From contig NW_014013338.1 in NCBI RefSeq assembly GCF_000611645.1, positions 1 through 31,571 of the forward strand: DNA of 31,571 bases. Reading direction: 5' to 3'. This stretch comes from Monoraphidium neglectum. Lineage: Eukaryota; Chlorophyta; Chlorophyceae; Sphaeropleales; Selenastraceae. This document shows positions 1-16,231 of this stretch, one piece after another. The translations under genes were made by a program, and so were the position numbers. The notes below the pieces were generated by a model. The model saw only the letters and a program-made list of their open reading frames with translations, was not told the DNA's origin and searched no databases. Positions within the stretch are counted from its first letter, which is position 1. Each line of letters starts with the position of its first letter.

Positions 1-216
1 GTCCGGGCGGCTGAGGCTGCATCCATCGGGCTGTAGGCGGCGGCGGTCGCCTGCGCGGGGTACGCGATTGCCGCTGGCATGTTGCTCCAGCCCATGCGGG
101 CCCGCACGCGGCAGGTCGGCTGCCGCCCCAAGCAGTTCCACGGGCACGCGGGCGGGGATGGGCACGGCCGCACCCAAATCCTCCATGTCGTGGGAGCCCT
201 GCCCCACGTCTGCCAT
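1..216 (-). CDS. Unidentified protein, N-terminal part, runs off left edge
   Basis: An open frame on the minus strand begins with ATG at 216 and stays open to the window edge (72 codons). It starts MADVGQGSHDMEDLGAAVPI. Its first 45 or so codons are strongly G/C at the third position, as in the clear genes here. The last 80 bases look more coding in another frame, where an ATG at 80 gives MPAAIAYPAQATAAAYSPMD, so an intron may fall between the two and the exact model is unresolved. No family is recognised. The gene would be divergent from the malic enzyme, about 1.4 kb away. Confidence 0.4.
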   Translation of the reverse strand, partial: MADVGQGSHDMEDLGAAVPIPARVPVELLGAAADLPRAGPHGLEQHASGNRVPRAGDRRRLQPDGCSLSRPD

Positions 217-1632
217 CCTAACCCCCCCTGCTAGCGCGCCGCGCAGAAGTGCAGCCAGCAGGATGTGCAGGGTGCAACAGGTGTGCACCTGCTGCTTTCC
301 TTCATTCCTCCCTAGCGGCAGCATTAGCCGTCTATCGCAAAAGCATGCCTTTGCGCCATTAAATGTGAATAAGGGATGGCTTGAGGAGGTGCGGGGGAGT
401 ATGCGTATGATACACACGTGTGTGGGTGCGCATTTGTAATCAGTCAATCATGTGTGAACCACCACTATTGTATGTGTGTGGCAAGGGGACACATTGCGGG
501 GTTGCCATGTTTTTTTGTTTGCACCAAAGGTTTATGTAAGTTTACTTTGTGGGCTTGCATAGCATATCGCCGATGATTGCAGCAGACTGGACCACCTGAC
601 CAGCACTTCCACACTTGGTGTTGCCGGACGCCCTCTGTCGCCCATCGCAGTGCGTTGCTACTCATGACTGTACGCACAGGCTCCAACCACATCTGATTAT
701 GTTGGTGTGTTAGTCCCAATCTCAATGCTTTCCCACACAGCCACACAGAACAAGCTGAGCAGGCGGCAGGTCAGGCCAGACGTGTGGAGTTGAAGTGCTG
801 TGCTATGGTACCATCATATGATATTTTGCTCCGTATTGGCCATGACCTGGCTACATGTGTCACCCTGCTGTCCTCCACTCTGACTCGTTGCACCAGTTCT
901 GTGCAACATTGAACAAAGTAGCAGGTGCAAGCCATGCTGCGCACCAAGATTCCTTTGCACGCCCCAGACCGCCTTGGGCTCCTTCAACATGCGCAGATGT
1001 TCCAAGTGCTGACGAATCAACAACCTAGTGTCCAGGCGCTGTACGTCGCGCTGCGCGGCCCTCTGTATCCGCACTGTGGCAAGCACCCTCCCATGCCGAT
1101 TCACTGTCAGAGTCATCATCATACGCGCACGTCCGCCTTGAATCGTTGAGGCAGGCCTCGATACCTCAATTGTTTTGCTCTAGGGCACTGTTCTACGATC
1201 AAAACGATGCTTTGGGGTGCTCTGCAGCGCGCAGCAATTTCATGCCTTGTCTCGACCCTGCGTGGTGGTGCGCCAACAGCCGCTAGCCAGCTTACAATTG
1301 CGAGTTCGGCTGGGACATTGCTTTCAAACAATAGGACAGCGCACCACGCTCTTATAATGGCGCCATCTATGGTCGCAGCAGCCCCTGGTGCGAGTTCTAC
1401 GCTCTCAACAGCTGGACGGCTCTGCGCATACTTCAGAGAATATATATAGCTGTCTGAAGCCATGGCAGGGGGCGGGACTCGGCGAACGGGCTCTTGGGCC
1501 GGCGACGCAGGGCCGCTGCACCATGTTGATGCTGACGCTGCTCGCCGCGCACCTGGTTGCTGCGACGAGGTAGTTTGTGATGTCTTCACGCTCCCCCTTG
1601 CTCTTTGCACTGCAGCTGCGACGTACAACACA
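217..1632. other. Intergenic and 5' region upstream of malic enzyme
   Basis: This stretch is lower in GC than the genes and holds no open frame with convincing codon bias. It contains a TATA box at 1439-1449. I looked here for the missing N-terminal segment of the malic enzyme (the usual NKG-T-AF and GLLPP motifs) and saw none. An acceptor-like site (pyrimidine tract then CAG, ending at 1615) lies just before the chosen malic enzyme ATG, so a short leader intron in the 5' UTR is possible. Confidence 0.6.
1439..1449 (+). promoter_or_regulatory. TATA box of malic enzyme gene
   Basis: The sequence AATATATATAG stands out in this GC-rich DNA. It lies about 190 bp before the chosen ATG at 1633, which would place transcription start near 1470-1480 and leave a 5' UTR of about 150 bases. 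The role is inferred from sequence and position only. Confidence 0.5.
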
Positions 1633-5353
<3,721 letters not shown>

Positions 5354-6098
5354 TGCAGGTCTGTGCGGCGTTGTTTCCAGCATATCGCAGGGCTTCAAAG
5401 GCACTTTGCATTTTAAGTTGGAGAGGCAGGCAGATCGAGTGTCGCCTGAATTGGTTGCTTTGGGAAGCGCGCTAGCAGCGCTCTTGGTGTCGATTCTATG
5501 CCAGATAACGATTCACATGGCAGCTGCAACATTGCTGCCTCTCACAAACGTTCAGCATCGCTGTTTGGCAATTAGCTTCCCCCACATTGCCCTTCCCTAT
5601 GCTTGTACTTCGTGTCGCTCTTGTCACTACGCGCTTGACGCAGCTGCTGTGCGTGCTTACATGCCGTGGCCCCGTTTGTCGGTTACCTGTTGAGATTTTT
5701 GTGCGATGGCCCCAGGGGGATGACAAGGAGGTTGCAGGGGCAGGGTGCACCGCTATGGATTAACAGCCTGGAAGGCACAAGCACGAATCGGTTGCAGGCT
5801 GTGGGCAAAGAAGGTTATCGCGGCTCAGCAGCCACGTCGGGCGGTGCAGCAGTACGGTAAACCGCAGTCATGGTGTAGCTCGTGCCACCTGCGGTCACGG
5901 CAGCCCTCTGTTCCTAGAGACCTAGTCTTAGAGCACTTGCAAGCACCTTGTCGGCAGGCTACTTTGGACTCGCGCTGTGCGGCATCAGATCACGGTTCGC
6001 GTCTCGGCGCCCTCTTAGGCGCTTTCAAATGATCGAGGGGCATAATAAATTACCTAGCTGACAAGCCGCCGCCGCGTGGTGGCGGGTGACGCAGCGGC
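5354..6098. other. 3' region of malic enzyme and intergenic spacer
   Basis: This 745 bp spacer separates the malic enzyme stop from the ATG of the large methyltransferase-like gene on the same strand. It is lower in GC and has no open frame with coding bias on either strand. It presumably holds the malic enzyme 3' UTR and the promoter of the next gene, but I see no TATA box and no clear algal TGTAA poly(A) signal. Confidence 0.6.
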
Positions 6099-8337
6099 AT
6101 GAGGGTTGTATCCCTGTTCACTGGGTGTGGGGGGCTGGACCTGGGCCTGCAGCAGGTGCGGCGCCCACTCACGTGGATGGGAAAACGCGATTTCATGATT
6201 ATACCACGTGCATCTTGAATAGCTGCTCGTGTCCAGCCCTGTCCGCCCGCGGTCGCATCCTGGCCTCGCTGTGCTGGCGTGCCACACACGGGCCGTGGCG
6301 GTGCCGACGCCGACCATGCTCATTGCGAATTGAATCCAAATTGTCAGCTTGCGGATGTAAGTGGTTCCCTCCGTCGTGATTGTGTATCGCAGGCCGGGCA
6401 CCAGATCATCATGCAGTGCGAAAGCGACCCCGGCGCCCAGCAGGCACGTTGTGCCAGCCGCAGTCGCCCGGGACATGCATGCCATGCGTGAGCCATGCGG
6501 CGCCATGCGGGGCACTGCAGGCCCTGACGAGTCCTGAGCGCTGACCTTACATATTTCAGCATGTCATGGCAGCATGACGGCTGGAACACCCATTGTGTTG
6601 ACCCTGCCCCTCACCCGCGCCCAACGCCACCAAACCCCGTGGTGCATGATCGCGCCGCGCAGGTGCTGCGCAAGGCATTCCCAGGCGTGCTGCTCGAGCC
6701 AGATGTCTGCGGGCTACGCGCGCTGCCAGAGGTGGGTCCGATGGGGCCCACCAAACCCTGCCTCGACCTGCGAAACAAGCGGACACAAGGGCTGCTGCCG
6801 GCCGCCCCCATGGCTGGCCGCCGCCATGCGCAACGGCGGCCGCGACCTCACAGACCAACGATACAATTTGCTCGCGGGTTCCTGTTCAGGGTACGGAGGT
6901 GCTGGCGGCGTCGCCGCCCTCAGGGGCTCCAGCACCCAGGGCAGGCGGCAAGGCCGGCGTCGACGCGCACGTGAGTTTCCCGAGAACCTGTGATGCACTC
7001 CTGACGACGCGCCTGTCCTCTTTCTGTGCACTAGATCGCTCGTGTCGCGTTGCACCTGTCAGTCAAGGGGTCGCCCAAGCACCATCGCACCGATTTGGTC
7101 GTGCGTCCTGCCCTGCTGAGGGCCCCGCCCCACCACGAGCAACCGCCGCCAACCGTCCCCTCGCTGCACAGTGCCTGTCAGCCCTGTGCCACGTGCTGCG
7201 GCTGCTGGACCAGGCAGCCAGGGATGGGAGCCACGTGCCCTGGGTGCTGCTTGAGCTGGTGCGCGCGCCCATGCCAGCTGCTTTCACATGACGTCCCGTT
7301 TGCAGCCCCGTGCAGCCACTCACGTCAGCCGCGTGGTCGATGCCTGTCGCTTCGCAAGCCATGCTAGCGAGTACGCTGGGGCGCAGACGCGGCCTTCAAC
7401 TCTGCATTTGCTACAACGCCCTGTTATCCGCCGTCCACACCAGCCCCCTGCTCCCTCTTTGGGCCCCTAGCCCTTGTCCTCCCTTGAGCAGTGGCACGGC
7501 GGCTGTCCCCTGGTTGCCAGCGTCGCGGCTGACTTGGAGCGGCTTGGATACGCCAGCTGGGCGCAGCGGGTCATCGGCAGCGCGGGCTTCGGCGTGCCGC
7601 TGAGCGTGCGGCGCGTGGTGGTGGTTGCTGCGCGGCACGGCGACGCGCGGGACGTGCTGTTGGCGCAGGTGAGCGGGCGGCTTATGAAGCATGCAGAGTG
7701 GTTGACATGTGTGAGTGTCTTTGCATGCGTGTGTGCGTGGATGCTTGAGTGCCGTGTGGTGCACTGCCATTGCAGGACGCCACCAGCTACCAAGTGCCTG
7801 TACCACTTCCACAGGGCCAACACCGCTGCCGTGGCGCGTGCAAGCAGCTTGCTGGCGCCGACTGCTGGGAGTGCTTTAGGTGGGACCAGCGCAGCGGCTT
7901 GACGTGCGTCATGCAGCACAGCGTTGATTACGTGACGCCCGCCGCTCCCAGCTTGCGACGACAGCCACGCCAGCCCTGCCTGAGTCATGTAGCCACAGCC
8001 GTGAGTCCATCCAGGGCTGATACAGCCCTTTCAACTCCTCCCCCACTGCCATCATTCGCACAATGTTGGACGCTCCATTCTCAGGCCCGAGGACAAGGAA
8101 GTGTTTGCGGCTGAGGGCCAGGTCCGCCCCCTGATCCGGGACTCGTACGCCTGCGACGGCACCAATCAAGCCAGGTGGGGCCGTCGCGCGCATTCTAGGC
8201 GATTGGGCTAGAATGCGCATTGCGCGGATCTGGCGTAGCACCAACCTGTCTCTCTTGTTCCGACACAGCGGGTGTGCAGACGCGCACACGTGATGTGCAC
8301 ACAAGCGCATTGCACAAATCATAACTCTATGCAATCA

Positions 8338-8375
<38 letters not shown>

Positions 8376-11300
8376 AGACACACACACACACACACAACAC
8401 ACACACACATGCACGCACACACGTACACACTACAAGCGCAAGTGTGCCTCTAACCCATGGTCCGCTTGTGGCACACAACCAATGCAAGCTATTTTAATCC
8501 CCCCTTGGGCCCCACCTCACCTCCTCACTCCGAATCCAGCCTTCCCTCCGTGGACCACGTCGACGGCCTGCCATGCGAGGGCGGCGTCTGCCTGCTGCTC
8601 AACAGCGGCGCGTTTGGCATGCTGAGGGTGGAAGACGCGGAGCGCCTGCAGGTGGGCCCTGGGGCCAGGGCGGCCCCCAGGATCTGCAGCTTGAGAAAGG
8701 GCAGTTCGCCAACCCTTGGGAGAAATCAGCCTTCCAGCTGGTCGCCAGGCGGGACGCGCTTTTTTGAGGCAGGAAGCATGGTGGCCGGAGGCGGCGGGCG
8801 AATCGTCCCTCCTGAAGCAGGGAGCAGGCCTCGGTCTTGGCCTGCTGTAAAGCATCTGGTTCTAGTAGTCTGATAGTTACCGGCCTTTGTGCCTTCACAT
8901 CCCTAGGCCCTCCCGGAGGGCCACACGCGGCCCTGCTACCCGATCCAGTCCCCGGGTGTCGGCCAGCACCGCGCGACGGTCAGCCGCGACCAGGAGGCGC
9001 AGGCGCTGGAGAGGCGGCGCCTCGCTCTGATTGCCGCCGCCACGAACGTCAGGGTAGGGCGGTGCTGGAATGAGTCTTCTTCAGCAATGGACAGGGCCCT
9101 TCCCCTCAGCTGTGAATGCCACAGCACTTCAGGCTTCCTGGTGGCATGTGCCGCCACAAGCATTCCGGCGCGTTGGCTGTTCGGCTGCCTGGCCCAGCTG
9201 AGCTCTCGTGCGGCCTCGGCCCAGCGGCACTGTTCGGCTGCCTGGCCCAGCTGAGCTCTCGTGCGGCCTCGGCCCAGCGGCACCCCGACACACGCCCGCT
9301 CGCACGCGGCGGGGGCGGTGCTTTGCAGGTGGCGCGGTGGCTGGGGGAGCGCCTGGCGCGGCCGTGCGGCGCCAAGTACCTGCAGAGCGCGCGCGACGTC
9401 CCGCTGCCCACTGAGATGCAGTCGCCCTCACTGGACGACGGGTGAGGCCCCCGCTGTGCTGCACAGCAGTGTTGGTGTTGTCACAGCTTCAGCGCCGTGG
9501 TATCGGGGGACAGGCACGCGTGTGCCTCTTGCAACGCCAAGACAGGCGACCGCCGGCAGCCCAAATACAGGGGTCGTGCAGGGCGTTGCCGGGCACTGAT
9601 TCCTCACTGTCGTTGTCCCACAAACGTGCCAGTCCGAGAGATCAGACAGCGGGGCCCCCATATAGCCCCTTGCATTGCCCCCGCGTCTCGCGCCGCCGCA
9701 GGCAGCTTCTCGAGGCGTGGCAGCTGCGGGACGACGCCCTGCACGGGCGCGGCGCCGCGTCTGGCGAGGGGCTCTTGGTGCACCAGGCGCGCCAGCGCCG
9801 CCGGCAGCAGCGCCAGCAGCAGACCCACCAGCGTCAGCAGAAGCAGAAGCGCCTGCACCGCAAGCGCCAGCGGCAGGACGGGGCCGGTGGCGTGGCGGCG
9901 GCGCCGACGCACGAGGACGCGGTGCCCGAAAACGACGATGATGGCGGTGACGAAAATGGCGAGGCCGGAGTTGAGCAGGACGAGGATACTTGCGACGCGG
10001 TGCTGGCCGCCAGGAGCGCGGCGATAAGCTCGTTCGAGGAGGGCAGCCAGACCTGGCCGCAGGCCGCATGGTACCTGGCTGGGCAGGTGGGTGGGGTTTG
10101 GGGCCAGTGGGTCGCGGGGTTCGGCAGCGGCGGGGTCAGGGTCGCCCGTAAGGGGCTGCCGGCGCTGGGCTGCATGCACCTCAATGGGAGTATCACATAT
10201 GCCGTATCAACCCTGCCCACATTAATTGATCGCATGGGCCCTGCCTAGAAGTGTGTCCGTGTCAATTGATCGGCACTGCCCAGAAGTATCCATGAATGAT
10301 GTCTGCTCAGAGGCCCTGCGAAGGGATGGGCCCGGCCTGGAAGAGGCGTACCCTGGGTGGCTGTGGGCCCCGCCTCTGCCAGGGGCGCGTCGCCCACCCG
10401 CCAACGCCTGCACAGACCCAACAACCGGCCCCGCTTCCGGTCTCCCTTCCCCCCAGGGCCGCTTCTGCGCCGGCGACTTGTCAGAGTCTCCTGTCAAGGA
10501 GTCCTTCATCCCCCTGGCCGATTTCATCGACAAGGTGGGGGCATCACACCGCCGGGTTTGTCGCCCCTGTTTTGCAGCCGTGAGGGCATACATGAAGGCC
10601 TCCCGCTCGCAGCGCCGCTGCGCAGCGCCTGAGCTCCTTGCCTCGCGCTGCGCACATCGAACCAGCTGCTTCAACATTGATTCGAATATCCTCTGCGCGC
10701 CCGCGCTGCAGGTCGGCCGCTTGCCGGACGGATTGTCCCTGCAGGGATTTGTCAAGCATCTGAAGGACAAAGGCCTGGACATGAGGAGAGCCGAGCAGCA
10801 GCTGCTCGGCACCTGCCCGCCTCAGGGCCGCCCGGCCTCTGCGCTCGCCGGCGCGGCGGCGGCGGGCGCAGACGCCGAGGCGGCTGCGCTGCGGGAGCGG
10901 ATGGCCGCGTGCGTCGGGGTGCTGGCTTGGGGGCGCGTGCCGCTGCCGTTGCCGCAGGTTACAGCGGAGATCCAGGCCGCGTGGGCCGCGCGGCCGGCGG
11001 CGCCGGCGCCGGCGCCGCAGGCGCAAGCACAGGCTGTGCTTACGGCGGGCCACCGGATTGCGCAGCTGCAGGCGCACCTCCAGATGCAGCTTGCCTGGGC
11101 CGCGCGCTCACGGGCGCGGGGTGGCGGCGGCGGCGGCGGGGCTGGCGGCGAGGCGCACGGCTTTGCCACGACGCCGCTGCTGTTCAGAGAGTGGGGAGCG
11201 CCGCCGGCGTTCAAGCCGGCACTGCCTGATGAAGCCCTCAGTGCAACCCACAGGGAAGCGCGCAAGAAGTTGCTGGAAGCCTTCATGCCCGCAGCGGACG

Positions 11301-14300
11301 GCGCAGGCAACCCAGCAAGCGGGGGCGAGGCGGCGGGGGCCGCCGCCGGGGGCGCGTGGCGGGGCAACAGAGCGTCACCATTCGCTGCTATGGAGTTGGC
11401 CTGGCGCGGCACCGCACCCGCTGCAGCCGGCAAGGGTGGCGGCGTGGCTAGGAGCGGCGGCGACTTTGGCGGCAGCGGTTCGCTGGCGAGCGCGCTCACC
11501 GCGCCGGGCACGCCTGCGCTGGCCGCCCGCCACGCGGGCCAGGCCAGGCCGGAATCGCCGAAGGAGTTGTGGGCCGACGGTGCAGCCGGCGGCGCCGGTT
11601 TGGTCCCAGACGGTCACACAAGTCCTCGGGGTCCGCAAGGCGACAGCTGCGGCGGTGGCATGGATGGCGCAGGCGTAGAAGCATCCTGCCCAGAGGCGGG
11701 GGGAGAGGAGGCCGGTCTGTACGAGGTTTACAGCCGCCTCCCGCTCCTCACAGCAGGGCCAAGCCGATGCGGCAGCCACGGCAGCCCCAGGCATGCAGGT
11801 GCAGACAGTGCAGCGGCACCCACGCAGGACACAGCGGGCAGCGCCGAGCAGGATGGCGGGCATCTGGGAGCGGCTGAGGCGCCGGCGGCTCTGGAGCATG
11901 CTAGCCACGCCGACGCCGATGCCGAGCTGCGTCTGATCGCGGCGGCAGCGGAGGGTTTGCATGGCGGACAGCACCAGGGGGCAGAGGGGCAGCAAGACAG
12001 GCCCCAGCAGGCGTTACAGCAGCAATGTGTTATATCAACAGGCTGGGCAGAAGAGCAGGAGGAGCAGCAGGAGCAGGAACAGCAGCAAGGCAAACGGCAA
12101 CACAGTGTTCAGCAGCAGCAGCAGCAGCAGCAGCAGGAGGTACAGCAACACCATGGGCAGCAGCAGGAAGGGGAACACAACGAGCATCAACAAAAGTCGC
12201 ACCAGCAGGATGCGCAGCAACGGGCAGGACTGCAAATGGACAAGGAGCAGCGGGAGGAGGAGCAGAAGGAAGAGCGTCCAGCAACTGAGAAGGCCTGCTG
12301 TGAGACAGACACAGGGCCAAACGGCGCGCGTGGACCAGGCAGCGCCGATCCAATGCAGCAGCGCGAGATGCCGCCGCGTTCCAACACGATGCAATCGAGA
12401 GAGGAGCAGCGGCAAGAGCGGGCGGAGCAACGGCAAGTAGAGCAGCAGCAGGTGGAGCAGCGCCATGCAGAGAAGGGGCAGGTGGCGCAGCGGCCGGACG
12501 CGCCGCTGCTCGCTTTCGAGGAGCGGCTGACCCGACAGCCTGGCGAGACAGACGAGGGTGGCACAGGGGAGGCAGGGGCGGACAAGGACACAGACCGGCC
12601 GGCGAGCAGGGCACAGGACACAGGCAACACGCAGATGGAGACGGCTGAGGAGCGCTACGGCACGCCGCTGCACCAGCCGGGGACCCTGGGCTGCCGCGGC
12701 AACGGCCTGTGCTCTGAAGCGTTTGAGGCGCGGCGGGAGCAGCTGCCGTTTGAGCAGCCGCCGGGCATTGAGGTGCGAACAGCGGGTCTCCCCAGAGAGG
12801 GCGCGGCCGCCGTCGCTGCCGACGCCGCTCACCGCGCCAAACCTACAGATGGCAAAGCGTCGGACGGCAGAGCTGAAGCAGGGGAAGGGCCCGCTGCGGA
12901 AGTGCAGGCGCTTGATGGGCTGGCAACGGGCGACGACGCGGCGGGATTGGCGCTCTCCTTGGTCAGGAGGGAGCCCCTGGATCCCCCAGCGGCGTTAGCC
13001 GAGGACAACACTGCCGCGGCCGCCGTCGGGGCCGCCGCCGCGGACCGCAGTGGGGGCACGGCCGCGACTGCTGACGACGACGGCGGCGGCGGCGGTGCGC
13101 AGGGCCCAGCTGCGGCGGCCCGCGATGAGCCCCCAGCGCCGAGCGCGGCTGACCCCGAGTCTCCAGGCCTCTGGTGGCCGTGCGAGGTTGTGGACCCCTG
13201 GGCGCCGCCAGACAAGTTCGAGCTCCGCCTGCAGCACCTTTTGGCGCTCGCCCCGGCCGACCGCGCCGCGTCCGTGCCGCCGTCTCAGCTGCGGCGGCTG
13301 CTGGGTATCCTGCACTTCCACCCGGCGCTCGCGGTGGCGGCCACGGAGGCGGCGGAGGGGACGCAAGGCGGGGCAGCGGGCAGCGACCCGTGGGGCTCTG
13401 CGGCGGCGGCGGACCCGAGAGCGCCGCCGCCGGAGGGGCGGCTGCTGCTGGTGCTGTGGTTTGGCACTGGCAGCTTCGAGTGGCGGCCAGGGCAGGAGCT
13501 GCTCCCTTTCTCAGAGTACCGCAAGCACATGGAAGGTGCGGGGGCACGGGTGCCTGGTGTGAGGGCACGGGTTGCTTGCAGGTGCCAAGGATTTGGGAGG
13601 GAAGGACGGGCCCCTAAGCATGATAGGAGGGGGATGCCCGTGAAAAGTCGAAGGTCATGCGCACGCATGGTGGCTGTTGGGGGCCCGCCACGCAGCTGAG
13701 TTTGAACGCAGCAATTCCTTTTGAGCCCTTGCCCTTTATACTCCAACAACGCTCGACCGACAGGTCTTTTCATTTAATTTTCCCCATTCTGCCGCCCGTC
13801 TTCGCCCCCCCCCCCCCCACATGCAGCTCACGCGCGGCTCCTGCAGGCGGAGGGCCTCCTGCCCCGCACCTACCCCGCCGCCCTGGCTGAGGCCGTCGGC
13901 GCTGCGAAGCTTCAGGGCGGCTTCCGCGGCCGTGGCAAGCACCTGCTCATGAAGCCCGCTGACCTGGCTCGCATGGTTTCGGGCGCGCGGCCTCCGCCTC
14001 TGCCGGAGGCGCCCTCGGCAGGGCTGGCTTTGCTGGATGCAGCGAGGCTGCAGCTCGCAGCCGCAGCGAGGCGCGACGCGCTGCTGCTGCGCGCGGCGCA
14101 GCAGGCGCCGCTGCTGCCGCGGCTGTTCGCACCACAGGCGGCCGGCGGCGGGAGCGGCGGCGGCCGCGCAGCTGGCGGGGCCGGCAGCGGAGGGCTGACG
14201 CGGGCGCCGCAGGTGCTGCCCAACATACAGCGGTGTGGCGAGTGCCGCACCTGCCTCAACAGGCAGCTGAAGAAGGCGTGCCTGCGGAACAAGGTGTGCA

Positions 14301-15457
14301 GCTGCCGGCCACACGCGAGCGTGGGCAGGCTGAGCTCTCACGCCGTCAACTGGCTGCTCGAAAGTGCTCAGGATCGCACTGCTATGCAAGCCCTGCACGC
14401 AATCCTGATGGGCTTGAGGCAACCTTGTACTTGCCTGCCAACTAGTGCTCTTCAAGGTATCCCTGCTGACATCCTTTCAGCCACACCCTCAATTCCAACG
14501 CCCATATCACCCCCATCTTTGCGAACGACTCAGCTCATCCGGACTGAGATGGTCAAGGTGGTCACTGGCACCGGGGCTCCCCACACGCCTGGCAACCTGC
14601 CTACGCCCTCGGCCATGGTCGCCACCGCTGCCAACGCCGGCAGCGATGCCGAGCCGACTAGTAAACGCTCGGCACAGCTCATGCTGCCCGCGCCCCCTGG
14701 CGCACCTGCAGCTGGCGGCGTCGGCCACAACACAAACGCGGGCTCCATGGGCGCCCTCATGTCTGCAGTGGCGGCCCGGGGGTTGGAGCTGGAGATCAAA
14801 GGGGACGCGTTTGCCCTGAAGCTGCCGCCCTCGCGGGCGCCGCAGGTGCTCCCAAACCTGCAGCGGTGCGGGTCGTGCGACTCCTGCAGGAACCGCCACA
14901 TGAAGCGCGCGTGCCACAGGAATCAGGTGCGGTCAGCGGACACGCCCCCGGCAGCAGTGCGGGCTGCGAGGCGCGCTGGCACACGCAGCTGCGTGCGTTG
15001 CTTCAGGCGGGCCCGGCCGCTTGCAAACCTGCAGCTGGCACCCTTCCTGCTGCAAACCTAATTGCACAACATCGTGCTTCTCAACTCGCTTGCCACCCCC
15101 CTTTGTTCAGGCGCTGAGGGATGCCATGCTGCGCGCCACAGCCAGCGGCACACCCCTCCCACCCGAGCTCGCGGCAGCTGCTGCTGCTTGCACCCAGGCG
15201 CCTGGAACCTCGTCAGGGCAGCAGCAGCAGCAGCCGCTGCTGCTGCAGGCACCGCCGGGCACGCACGAGCGGCAGCGCGCGCTGCGTGAGGCGCGCGTGC
15301 AGCAGCAGCTGCTGCGAGCGGCGCATGCGCGCGTCCTGGACGATGATGGATGGTCAGATGGGGAGCAGGGGCAGGCGCATCTGGTAGAGCAGGAAGCAGA
15401 GGAGCAGCAGCAGGCGGAACAGCAGCAGGTGGAGCAGCAGCAGGCGGAGCAGCAGCT

Positions 15458-15493
<36 letters not shown>

Positions 15494-15948
15494 GCAGCAG
15501 GAACAACAAGAAGAGGAGCAGCAGCAAGAGGAGCAGCACCAAGAGGAGCAGCAGCAAGAGGAGCAGCAAGAGGAGGAGGATCGCCAGGCAGAAGAGGATC
15601 GGCAGCAGCACCAGCACCACCTGCAGCAGGAGCAGCGGAGACAACCGCATCAGCCGCAGCTGCAGCAGCCATCGCCACGGGAACGTCCGGATCAACAGCA
15701 GGAGGACGGACTCCCAACAACTGGGGGAGATGAGCAGCTCATGCCGAGCGCCGCCCAACTTGCCGACGAGCAGCACATGCATGGGCACGTCGGTGAGGGC
15801 GGCGGCATCACCCCTGGCAACACTGAATCGCTTGCGCGTGGCAGGGTAGCTCGCCCTGACGACCACGAAAGGCACCGCCGCCAGGAGCAGCGTCGGCATG
15901 AACGACAGCAGCAGCAGGAGCACTCATGGGTGGAAGGGCACCAACAAA

Positions 15949-15981
<33 letters not shown>

Positions 15982-16198
15982 GGCAGCAGCAGCAAGAAGG
16001 GATGGCTCACAGTGCACAGTCTGAGGGTGACGATCGTACGGACAGTGGGCTGGCGGCCGCCGCCCAGAGTCAGCAGGCCAAGAAGGTGGCGACCGTGCAA
16101 CCAGACAGTCTTGTCTGCAGCAGCAACGGCGACGGCAGCGGTCACAGCAGCCACACAGCCGCAGCTGATACTAGCAGTAACCCTCTTCCGCCGCCGCC

Positions 16199-16231
<33 letters not shown>

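Noticed and set aside
7035..7102. Possible extra exon (starting after TAG at 7034, ending before GTGCGT)
   Set aside because: Splice-like sites are present, but its product has no counterpart in the methyltransferase fold, and the flanking exons already align without a gap there.
9428..10069. 213-residue minus-strand frame
   Set aside because: Antisense to the exon 9702-10086, whose plus-strand frame continues into the conserved WPQAAWYLAGQ block.
12035..12832. 265-residue Leu-rich open frame on the minus strand
   Set aside because: It is the antisense of CAG-rich coding sequence (CTG read as Leu). The plus strand carries the conserved gene.
15354..15923. 189-residue hydrophobic minus-strand frame resembling a membrane protein
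   Set aside because: The poly-Leu stretches are antisense of CAG codons, not membrane helices.
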